The notes below the pieces were generated by a model, which did not search any database, was not told the DNA's origin, and saw only the letters and a program-made list of their open reading frames with translations. This document shows, one piece after another, positions 36,426 through 44,206 of a stretch of DNA of 61,056 nucleotides. A program made the translations under genes and the position numbers. Origin of the DNA: Streptomyces viridochromogenes (GTDB lineage Bacteria > Actinomycetota > Actinomycetes > Streptomycetales > Streptomycetaceae); NCBI RefSeq assembly GCF_001270495.1, contig NZ_LGUR01000227.1, forward strand, positions 1 to 61,056. The letters are read 5' to 3'. Within the stretch, counting starts at the first letter, position 1. Every line of letters starts with the position of its first letter.

Positions 36426-37847
36426 GTGAGTGAAGTCACGCCCATCAACGTTCTGCTGGTCGGTGGATGCGGCCACTGGGCGGCGAAGGAAAACCATATT
36501 CCGGCGCTGCTGCAGATGAAGGAAGAGGGCACTCCGGTCAGGGTCGGCGCGATCTGCGATCCGCGTAATCCCTATCGCGAGGGAATCGACGCCGCCGGCA
36601 TGGAGCCGCTGTCCACGTTACTGCGGCTGGACAGCCCGAAGTGGCTGAACCCGGCGGGAATGGATTCCGACGCGGTACATCGCGAGATAGACGCCCTGCA
36701 CGCCGAGGAGCCGTTCGACGCCATCATCATCGCCTGCGACCCGGTGCACCACATGGTGTACCTGCGTTGGGCCGCCGGCCGAGGCGTGTCCGCACTCTGC
36801 GACAAGCCGATCGTGTGCGCGGAGAACGCGTCCTGGGACCCGGCGAGCGCTCTGCGCATCGAAACCGACTACGAGGACCTGCTGCGCATGATCGCGAAGC
36901 AGGACAAGGCCTTCCACATCGCGGTGCCCCTGCGCCGACGGGCGAACGACGCCTACCTGAAGGTGGCCGGGGAGATCCAGGACGTCTACGACAAGCACAA
37001 GCAGGGCGTCACCAGCATCAACCTGGTGAAGAACGCCGGTATGTACCGGTTCCCCTCCGAGTACAACCTGGGCAACGCACACGGCTACCGGGCCGGGGTC
37101 GGTTCGCTGGCGTTCTCCAGCTACCACTTCATCGATGTGCTCGCCTGGTACCTGTCGGTGGCACCGGGCAAGGCGACCCAGCTTTCCCTGACGATGCCGT
37201 ATCTGCGGCGGCTCGGTGAGTACCTCAAGACCGACGAGGCGGTCATGCTCGGCAGTCTCCTCGGCGAGGAGGGGATCGCCGACGCGCCGGTCGAGTTGCC
37301 CCCGGAGGTGCTGCGTACCGAGGTCGACTTCGTCTTCCACGCCGAGCTGCTGGACGAGGACGACACCAAGCTGGGTCTGATCACGTACTCGTGCTTCAAC
37401 AACACCTACTCCCACCGTGCGACCGGGCTGAGCGAGCTCGACAGCACGGACCTGGTGCCGTTCCGGGAGAAGGGCCGAATGTCCCAGTTCGTCATGGACA
37501 TCAACCAGGGGAACCTGCAGCATCTCGTCATGCGCAAGAACGATGTCGTCGGCGAGGACTACGAGATCGCGATCCAGCGCCGACGCAACCCGCGCATCAG
37601 TGACGAACCCCGTCAGGACTGGCTGTTCGCCAACGCCCACGCGGGCAGCCAGATCACTCCCCAGGACCTCACCCGAGGGTTCCTGCGGCTCGCCGTGCGC
37701 CAGGAGGTGCCGGAGGAGATCCGTCGCCAGATGTCGTTCCTGCACGAACAGCGGCTCAGCCACCACCTGTTCTCCGGCTTCTACCAACTGATAGCCCGGA
37801 ACTTCGTAGACAGCACTCCGGCTCGGCACACGGTCCGGCTCACCTGA
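36426..37847 (+). CDS. Gfo/Idh/MocA-family oxidoreductase
   Basis: 473 aa. The N-terminal Rossmann domain has VLLVGGCGHWAAKENH and a CDKPIV motif in place of the usual EKP. The middle has AGVGSLAFSSYHFIDVLAW, the conserved active-site region with a His and Asp. It is about 100 residues longer than typical family members. GTG 36426, preceded by GGGGG at 7-8 bases, is preferred to ATG 36402 or the start at 36396. The family includes inositol dehydrogenases, so a cyclitol substrate is plausible. Confidence 0.82.
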   Translation: MSEVTPINVLLVGGCGHWAAKENHIPALLQMKEEGTPVRVGAICDPRNPYREGIDAAGMEPLSTLLRLDSPKWLNPAGMDSDAVHREIDALHAEEPFDAIIIACDPVHHMVYLRWAAGRGVSALCDKPIVCAENASWDPASALRIETDYEDLLRMIAKQDKAFHIAVPLRRRANDAYLKVAGEIQDVYDKHKQGVTSINLVKNAGMYRFPSEYNLGNAHGYRAGVGSLAFSSYHFIDVLAWYLSVAPGKATQLSLTMPYLRRLGEYLKTDEAVMLGSLLGEEGIADAPVELPPEVLRTEVDFVFHAELLDEDDTKLGLITYSCFNNTYSHRATGLSELDSTDLVPFREKGRMSQFVMDINQGNLQHLVMRKNDVVGEDYEIAIQRRRNPRISDEPRQDWLFANAHAGSQITPQDLTRGFLRLAVRQEVPEEIRRQMSFLHEQRLSHHLFSGFYQLIARNFVDSTPARHTVRLT

Positions 37848-37922
37848 GCCAGCCGGCTTGGTCCACCGCGTGGTGACCGTCGGCCCGTCGGATGCCCACA
37901 TACCGAACATGAAGGGACTGAT

Positions 37923-39140
37923 ATGCGGGTCGATGCCTACCGAACCGTGCTTGCCCGACCGGGAATGGGGCCGCTCTTATTGCTCGGCCTGTTCGTCAAG
38001 GTCGCCGTCGTCGCGATCCCGGTGGTGATCAACCTCCACGTGGTGCTCGGGCTGGGGTACGGATTCGGCGCGGCAGGGCTGGTGGTCGCCGCGTGGACGA
38101 TCGGTTGCGCGATCGGCGGTCCACTGCAGGGCCGCGTGATGGACAAGCGCGGCGTACGCCCGACTCTCGCCGCGGCCGTGGTCTTCCAACTCGCCTTCTG
38201 GGGACTCGCGCCGACGATGTCCTACGGGATGCTGATCGTCGGTTCGGTCGGCTCCGGCCTCCTGAACGTCCAGGGCTTCTCCATCGTGCGCCTGGGCGTC
38301 GCGGTCTCGCTGCCGGAGACCCAGCGGCACGCCGGCTTCGCCCTGGACTCCATCACCTCCAACATCTCCTACATGGTGGGCCCCGCGCTGGGGGTGCTCC
38401 TGGCGACGAACATCTCGACGTCCGTGTCCATGCGAGCCCTGGGTCTCGTCGTCGCCATCGCGGGCACAGCGCTCGCGGTGCTCAACCCTCAGGTCCGCGA
38501 CACGACGAAGAGCGACACCGGCGACTCGGTGCGACTGTCGTTCCGGGAGCGGTTCGGGGGCATGGTCTTCCCGGTCATGGCGGCGACGATGGCGACGACT
38601 TTCGTCATCTCGGGCTACGAGATCGCGATCACCGGCTCGCTGCGCGAGGCGGGGCAGGTCCAGTGGGTTGGATTCGTCATGACCGTCTGCGGGGTCTGCT
38701 CACTGGTCGGAGCCCTCGTCTACGGCACGCTGTCCCGGCCGCCGTCCGCGGGCGTCATCGCGCTGTCGCTGGGCCTGACGACCGTTCCGGCGGGCCTGAC
38801 CGCCGACTGGCGCTGGCTGTGCCTGGCGATGATCGTGCCCGCGCTGCTGGTCTCACCGGCGTTCGCGGCCACGGCCCAGGCGGCCAGCGTGTTGGGCCCA
38901 GCCGGTCAGCGCGGTTTCGTGATGGGCGTTTACAGCGCGGCGCTCACCCTCGGCAACAGCGTCGGCGCGCCGCTGTCGGGGGCGGTCCTGGACAACACGA
39001 GCCCGTTCTGGGCGTTCACCGTGATCGGCCTGACGGGCGCCGCGCTGGCCGGGCTCGCCCTTCTCTCCGGGCGCAGGTTGTCCAGGACCCGCCTCCCGGA
39101 TCCGCACCAGGCAACCACCACGGCCGACACACCTGCTTGA
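37923..39140 (+). CDS. MFS transporter
   Basis: 405 aa with 12 predicted membrane helices. The loop 2-3 motif reads GRVMDKRGVRPTLAA. No periplasmic or C-terminal extension. It sits just before the ATP-grasp pair, as the exporter BacE sits beside the ATP-grasp ligase in bacilysin clusters. A probable drug/proton antiporter giving export or self-resistance. Confidence 0.88.
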   Translation: MRVDAYRTVLARPGMGPLLLLGLFVKVAVVAIPVVINLHVVLGLGYGFGAAGLVVAAWTIGCAIGGPLQGRVMDKRGVRPTLAAAVVFQLAFWGLAPTMSYGMLIVGSVGSGLLNVQGFSIVRLGVAVSLPETQRHAGFALDSITSNISYMVGPALGVLLATNISTSVSMRALGLVVAIAGTALAVLNPQVRDTTKSDTGDSVRLSFRERFGGMVFPVMAATMATTFVISGYEIAITGSLREAGQVQWVGFVMTVCGVCSLVGALVYGTLSRPPSAGVIALSLGLTTVPAGLTADWRWLCLAMIVPALLVSPAFAATAQAASVLGPAGQRGFVMGVYSAALTLGNSVGAPLSGAVLDNTSPFWAFTVIGLTGAALAGLALLSGRRLSRTRLPDPHQATTTADTPA

Positions 39141-39167
39141 TTTCCTCTTCGACCCTTGGAGAACTTG

Positions 39168-40412
39168 GTGCAAACCAACGGTTACGTACTCGTCGTCGAC
39201 GCGTTCGGCCCCGCACGATTCTTCCCGCCGGAATTCCGCAAGGCCGGCTACGAGTGTGTTCGGGTCCAGAGTTCCGGTGAAGTGCCGCGGGTCTACGCGG
39301 GTTCTGTGGACCTGAGCCTCTACGCCGACAACATCGTCCACTCGGGAGACTTCGCCGAAACGCTGCGCGCTGCGGGCGCCTACGCGCCGGTCGCTGTCGT
39401 AGCGGGCAGCGAGTTCGGTGTGGAGTTCGCCGACCGGCTCAGCGAAGCACTCGGCCTGCCCACCAACGGCACTGCTCTGAGCCCTGCCCGCCGGGACAAG
39501 TTCAGGATGATCGAGACGATCAAGGCGGCGGGCCTTCGGGGCGCTCGCCAGCTCCTGGTCTCCGACGAGGAAGAACTGCGCCAGTGGCACGAGGAGTCGG
39601 GCGGCAGGGTCGTGCTGAAGCCGCTGCGCAGCGCCGCCAATGACGGCGTTTCCTTCTGCGAGACACCGCAGGAGAGCGTGGCCGCGTTCCGGAAGATACT
39701 GGGTTCGGAGAACGTCTTCTCCGAGGAGAACACGGGTGTGGTGGCCCAGGAATACCTCTTCGGCCCCGAATACGTGGTCAACACGGTCAGCAGGGACGGC
39801 CGGCACCATGTGTGCGACGTCATCGGCACCACCCGGATCTCCGTCAACGGCATGCAGGACATCTGCAACTCGGTCTATCTGATGCCCCGCCGGGGGGAAG
39901 TCCAGGACCAGCTCGTCGAGTACGCGTTCCAGGTGCTCGACGCACTCGGGGTGCGCCATGGCGCGTCGCATCTGGAGATGAAGCTGACGAGTACCGGCCC
40001 CGTGCTGATCGAGATGGGAGCTCGGATCGCGGGCGGCGATCTGCCGCACTACGTACAACTCGCCACCGGCGAGTCGGCGTTGGACTGGACCGTCGACGCC
40101 TATGTGCGGCCTGAGCGGTTCTTCGCTCGATGCGACGCCGACTACCAGATCGATCGCCACCTCGCGTCGGTGGCACTCGTGTCCCCGAGTGCCGGCACCC
40201 TGCGCTCCTTGCGGCACCTCGAAGCGATCAAGAACCTGGAGAGCTTCCACGAGCTTCGCCAGTTCGTGCCCGTGGGCGGACAACTCGTTCCCACGACGAA
40301 CGACTCGAGTTACGTCGGCTTTGTGATTCTGCTTCACCAGCACGAAGAGATAGTGATGCGGGACATCGGCACCGTCCACTACCTGGATGGTGAAGGGATG
40401 TACGAACTGTGA
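39168..40412 (+). CDS. ATP-grasp ligase 1 (L-amino-acid ligase-like)
   Basis: 414 aa. ATP-grasp features: SPARRDKFRMIETIKAAGL at the central domain entry, GGRVVLKPLRSAANDGVSFC with the ATP-binding Lys, VAQEYLFGPEYVVN, and the metal-binding HLEMKLTSTGPVLIEMGARI. The pattern resembles BacD-type L-amino-acid ligases that form amide bonds through acyl phosphates. GTG 39168, preceded by GGAG at 6 bases, is preferred to TTG 39156. The stop codon overlaps the GTG of the second ligase. Confidence 0.88.
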   Translation: MQTNGYVLVVDAFGPARFFPPEFRKAGYECVRVQSSGEVPRVYAGSVDLSLYADNIVHSGDFAETLRAAGAYAPVAVVAGSEFGVEFADRLSEALGLPTNGTALSPARRDKFRMIETIKAAGLRGARQLLVSDEEELRQWHEESGGRVVLKPLRSAANDGVSFCETPQESVAAFRKILGSENVFSEENTGVVAQEYLFGPEYVVNTVSRDGRHHVCDVIGTTRISVNGMQDICNSVYLMPRRGEVQDQLVEYAFQVLDALGVRHGASHLEMKLTSTGPVLIEMGARIAGGDLPHYVQLATGESALDWTVDAYVRPERFFARCDADYQIDRHLASVALVSPSAGTLRSLRHLEAIKNLESFHELRQFVPVGGQLVPTTNDSSYVGFVILLHQHEEIVMRDIGTVHYLDGEGMYEL

Positions 40413-41650
40413 GTGGCAGCACGCCGCACGTCGTCGTCATCAACCGTTGGCGTGAGCGATACGCCCTCTACGCGGATTACCTGGACCACGAAAGGCACCA
40501 GGTCACTTACGTCTCGACCGAGGTCGGGCTGCGGTCCGTGCCGGACTCGGCCTCGGAGGTCGTGGTCGTACGAGCCACGGACGACCTCGAATCGGTCCGT
40601 GCCGCGGTGCGTGGGCTCGTCGACCGTCATGGTCCGCCCACGGCGATCGTCGCGCTCAAGGAGGACGATCTGCTGGTCGCCGCCGCCCTGCGCGAGGAAT
40701 GGAACTGCCCGGGGCAGCGGATTGGGGACCTGGCTCACTTCCGCGACAAATACCTGATGGCGGAGCGGGTCGCCAAGGCCGGGCTGGACCTGCCCGCTTT
40801 CGCCATCGCGAGCGACGAGTCCGACGTCCGGGCCTTCGGCGCCACGCACGGCTGGCCCCTGATCATGAAGCCCCGGTCCGGAAGCTCTAGCGAGGGCGTC
40901 GTACGGCTCGACGGACCCGCGGACCTCGCCGCCTTGCGTTTCTCCGGCGAACCCATGATGGTGCAGGCCTACAACCCCCACCAGATCTACCATGTGGACG
41001 GCGTTTTCACCGGGAGCGCGATTCCGCTGTGGCGGGCGTCCAGATACGTCAACACGTGTCTGGGATTTCGCGAGGGAACCTTCCTCGGTTCGGTCGAGGA
41101 GGACAACGCCGAAATCAACCGGGCCATCAGAGAGGGTGCGGAGCATTATCTCCGCGCGTTGTCCGACACCCCGGTCGTCTTCCATCTGGAGCTGTTCGTC
41201 GACACATCAACGGGTGCTCCCAGGTGCAGTTTCCTGGAGGTCGGCGCCCGGGTCGGAGGCGCGGAGATCCCGTTCATCTGGCGCGAACTGCACGGCTACG
41301 ACCTGATGTCCGCGGCGTTCCAGCTGCAGATGGGCCTGCCGGTACCGGACCCTCGGACAGTCGACCGCGCCGAGATCGGCGGATACCTGCTGATCCCGGC
41401 CCCGGCGGAGCGCCCGTGCCGGATCACCGACGTGCTCTCGATGCTGGGCACGGTGCCGGGGTTGTACGCGGAGGCTCTGCTGAAGGTGGGAGACGTCCTT
41501 CCAGCGGCCGACGCCTACTACGAACACGTCGGTGGCCGCTTCCGTTTCCGGGGCGAGACCAGCCACGAGGTGGAAGCCGCGCTGACGGCCACGGCGGCGA
41601 CCTTCAGGGTGTCGGCCGCCACGGCACAGACGGCGGACCGGAGCGGGTGA
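40409..41650 (+). CDS. ATP-grasp ligase 2
   Basis: 413 aa. It shares the ATP-grasp layout of its neighbour but is clearly diverged: HFRDKYLMAERVAKAGL, WPLIMKPRSGSSSEGVVRL, MMVQAYNPHQIYHVDGVF, then HLELFVDTSTGA and SFLEVGARVGGAEIPF with the metal ligands. GTGA overlap with ligase 1 predicts co-translation and a joint role, probably two successive amide-forming steps or a heteromeric ligase. Confidence 0.88.
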   Translation: MSGSTPHVVVINRWRERYALYADYLDHERHQVTYVSTEVGLRSVPDSASEVVVVRATDDLESVRAAVRGLVDRHGPPTAIVALKEDDLLVAAALREEWNCPGQRIGDLAHFRDKYLMAERVAKAGLDLPAFAIASDESDVRAFGATHGWPLIMKPRSGSSSEGVVRLDGPADLAALRFSGEPMMVQAYNPHQIYHVDGVFTGSAIPLWRASRYVNTCLGFREGTFLGSVEEDNAEINRAIREGAEHYLRALSDTPVVFHLELFVDTSTGAPRCSFLEVGARVGGAEIPFIWRELHGYDLMSAAFQLQMGLPVPDPRTVDRAEIGGYLLIPAPAERPCRITDVLSMLGTVPGLYAEALLKVGDVLPAADAYYEHVGGRFRFRGETSHEVEAALTATAATFRVSAATAQTADRSG

Positions 41651-41729
41651 ACTGCCCGACCCCTGGCCCGGTAGCAGAACCAAGGCGATTCGATAAATGC
41701 CCTCCCTCTCCCCATAGGATGATGCATAT

Positions 41730-42497
41730 ATGAGCCCTACACTCCTGAAACTCGCTACCTGGAACATCGGGGGCGGGATCCTCGGGGAGTCTCATCAGCG
41801 CGACGGAATCCCGTCACTCGACTACTATGCCTCGGTACTCAAAGAGCACGTGCCCGACGTGGTGTGCCTGCAAGAGGCTCACGACTACGACGGACGCCAG
41901 GAAGGCCAGTCGGAATACCTGGCGCGATGCGGTGGGTATCCATACGTCGCGTCATGCCCCACCAGCGAATCACACATGGCGGAGAACGCCTCCCTGGCAC
42001 TCGGCATCCTGTCCAAGTTCCCCATCAAGGACGTGACCTACAAGCAGTTTCCCAATTTCCGACTGGAGGGCGCCAGCCCGAATGGTGAGCCCTGGAAGCT
42101 CCACGACAAGGGCTATGTCGTCGCATCGATAGATCTGGACGACAGGACGCTCGGCCTGATAAACGGGCACTGCTTTCCCCTGCATCGATTCGGGGCGAGC
42201 CCCACCGAGCCGATGTTCACGCCGATGTGGGACATGCTCACGCAAGATCTGCTGGAAATCGGCGATTCCGGCACAGCGTTCGCGGCCCTTGACGCAAACT
42301 ATGGACGGATAGAAGAGCTACTCAAGGAGGCTCTACTTCCGGGAAAGTACCTGAGCGCGTTCGAGGGAACCCCCACGACGCCCAAGGGCGTGCAGAACGA
42401 CCACATTCTCTACGGGCATGCGATGCGGCTGCTCACCACGACGGTAGCGGCGACCGAGTCTGACCATTCATATTGCCAGGTGAGTGTCCTGGTGTGA
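41730..42497 (+). CDS. Endonuclease/exonuclease/phosphatase (EEP) family hydrolase
   Basis: 255 aa. Motifs are LKLATWNIGGGI, VVCLQEAHDY with the metal-binding Glu, INGHCFPLHRFG, FAALDANYG and the C-terminal ESDHSY. The length and absence of DNA-binding extras suit a small-molecule phosphatase/phosphodiesterase as well as a nuclease. ATG 41730 has AGGAT upstream. It is the last rightward gene of the cluster, and its 3-prime end meets the broken chorismate enzyme remnant. Confidence 0.83.
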   Translation: MSPTLLKLATWNIGGGILGESHQRDGIPSLDYYASVLKEHVPDVVCLQEAHDYDGRQEGQSEYLARCGGYPYVASCPTSESHMAENASLALGILSKFPIKDVTYKQFPNFRLEGASPNGEPWKLHDKGYVVASIDLDDRTLGLINGHCFPLHRFGASPTEPMFTPMWDMLTQDLLEIGDSGTAFAALDANYGRIEELLKEALLPGKYLSAFEGTPTTPKGVQNDHILYGHAMRLLTTTVAATESDHSYCQVSVLV

Positions 42498-42549
42498 TTC
42501 CGGAGCCACGCCGGTGGCGCCGACCGGCCCTGGCAGGCCCTGGGGAGCC

Positions 42550-43110
42550 CGGGGTGTGGCGGGAGAGGACGACCTTCTGCAGCGGGCTGTCGGCGTGCAG
42601 GTCGACCAGGGCGGCTGCCACGGCGGCACGGTAATTGCCCGTGTCGGCGACGGCCAGGCCGATCCGCCCGGCCGGCTCGGACGCGGACTCGCCGCCCGCA
42701 GTGACGAGGCTGACCAGGCGGTCGAGGCCCTCGGTGCTGACGGACCGCACCAGCACCCCGTGCCGGCCGGCCCGTACCTCGTCGCAGGGCACCATGAGGT
42801 GCAGCAGATCGCTGTCAGTGCCCGGGGTGCATCCGGCGAGCGCGATCCCGAGTTCGAACGCCGCCCAGCCGTAGGCCCGCCAGCCCTCCACCTCAAGGGC
42901 GGCGAGCCGTTCTTCCACCGCGGACAGGCTCCGGGCCCCCGCATCGAGCCGGACGGATGCCAGAGCGCCCCCGGCAAAGGACCATTCGTCCAGGCGCTCG
43001 TACACCACATAGGGGTCGAACAAGCCGCTGCGGGCCAGCCACACCATCAGAGCGAGCGGCTCCTCCGTCGGAGGCAGGCGCACTTCCCGGTAGCGGTGCG
43101 GGGCGGTCAT
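42550..43110 (-). pseudogene. Truncated salicylate/isochorismate-synthase-type gene (N-terminal part only)
   Basis: The frame starting ATG 43110 has the N-terminal portion of a chorismate-utilising enzyme: EEPLALMVWLARSGLFDPY, AYGWAAFELG and, near residue 170, VDLHADSPLQKVVLSR, which normally opens the catalytic domain. After LSRH the sequence turns into low-complexity residues with no chorismate-binding motifs, and the frame then runs into the EEP gene. More than half the expected ~450 residues are missing. ATGA overlap with the methyltransferase gene shows the two were an operon. Probably broken by acquisition of the adjacent cluster (inference). Confidence 0.7.
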
Positions 43111-43919
43111 CGCGCGGCCTCCGTCTCCGGCCGACGGCCGCGCACACTGATCAAAGGGTAGGAATTGACCGCGAACGCCGGATCCTGGATCAGGGCGTAG
43201 AACCGGGCCAGTTCGTCGGCCGTGATCCCGTCGGCGGTCAGCAGCCCGGCCACCTGCTCGATGTTGGCGCGGTGCAGGCAGGCGCCGGTGCTGCCTCCGG
43301 GCCACGACTCGGCATAGGTAGTAGCGGTGACATCCTCCAGCCCGGCCGCTCGCATGGCTCCGTACACTCGACGGCCCCACCGCGGGTCGGCCCCGGCCTT
43401 CTCCAACTGCGCCCACAGAGCGGCCAGTACATGCTCGAACAGATCGGCCGCACCCTCGTCGGGAACCGCGAGGAGAGGGATCCAGGAGCAGTCGAACTCC
43501 TCCAGCACCAGCCGGCCACCCGGCCTCAGCGCGGTCACCAACCGCTGAAGCACACGCAGCCGCTGGGGCAGGTGCAGCAGCACCAGCCGGGCGTGCACCA
43601 GGTCGTAGTACTGGCCCGGCAGAGGGTCGTGGACGATGTCGTGGCGCAGCAGCCGAACGTTCGCGGGGCGTGGCCGTGGCGCCGCCTCAGCCCAGCGCGG
43701 CTCGATGTCGGTCACGGTCACCTCGCCGTCCGCGCCGACCTGTTCACCGAGCCAGTCCCCCAACGAGCCACCGCCCGCGCCGACTTCCAGGCACCGCCAG
43801 TTCTCGGTGAGACCGGCGAGTTCCAGTTGGCGGCGCGAGAAGGCGTCGTAGCACGACTCCAAGGCGATGAGGCGGGCCTGCGTCTGCCGGGCGGCGTTGT
43901 CGAACAAGTAGCGGGACAT
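43107..43919 (-). CDS. Class I SAM-dependent methyltransferase
   Basis: 270 aa. The SAM-binding motif I is CLEVGAGGGSLGDWLGEQVG, with the acidic VTVTDIEPRW after it, then YYDLVHARLVLLHLP and LRPGGRLVLEEFD. It starts MSRYLFDNAARQTQARLIAL. It overlaps the start of the truncated chorismate-enzyme gene, so it probably belonged to a small siderophore or phenolate pathway now lost. It is not obviously part of the cyclitol cluster, being on the opposite strand. Confidence 0.85.
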   Translation of the reverse strand: MSRYLFDNAARQTQARLIALESCYDAFSRRQLELAGLTENWRCLEVGAGGGSLGDWLGEQVGADGEVTVTDIEPRWAEAAPRPRPANVRLLRHDIVHDPLPGQYYDLVHARLVLLHLPQRLRVLQRLVTALRPGGRLVLEEFDCSWIPLLAVPDEGAADLFEHVLAALWAQLEKAGADPRWGRRVYGAMRAAGLEDVTATTYAESWPGGSTGACLHRANIEQVAGLLTADGITADELARFYALIQDPAFAVNSYPLISVRGRRPETEAAR

Positions 43920-44206
43920 GAGGTCTCCGGATGGGTGTGCGCTGCCCCCGCTTCACATGTTCACGTAGTGAACGGGAGGAAAAGCAGGGCGCGACGATGC
44001 CCAGCCTCCGTGGCACGCACGCCCGGCGTATCCACGGGAGCGCCACGGAGCCGCGACGCCGACGGCGGGATGCCGAGCCCGGTCCGGTCGGCGTCTCCGG
44101 CATCGAGTGGCAGCGGTGTCCGGGCGGGCCCGCTCCGACGGGGTGGCTCTTCCCCCGGACGGCTGATCCCCCGGCGGGCGGCCACGCACTCCGGCATGAT
44201 GCCTGC
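43920..44206. promoter_or_regulatory. Divergent region between methyltransferase and kinase genes
   Basis: 287 bases. A CATGAT hexamer at 44195-44200 lies 6 bases before the kinase ATG and, with no ribosome-binding site present, suggests a leaderless transcript. The kinase frame stays open upstream to 43931 but shows no kinase homology there. Confidence 0.35.

Noticed and set aside
23869..41650. Mycosporine-like amino acid pathway (cyclase plus ATP-grasp)
   Set aside because: Those pathways place an O-methyltransferase next to the cyclase. None is present in the cluster, and the only methyltransferase (43107-43919) is outside, on the other strand, in an operon with a chorismate enzyme.
43931..44206. 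Longer N terminus for the Ser/Thr kinase
   Set aside because: The frame is open, but its Arg/Gly/Pro-rich content has no kinase homology and no ribosome-binding site. The conserved protein begins just after 44207.
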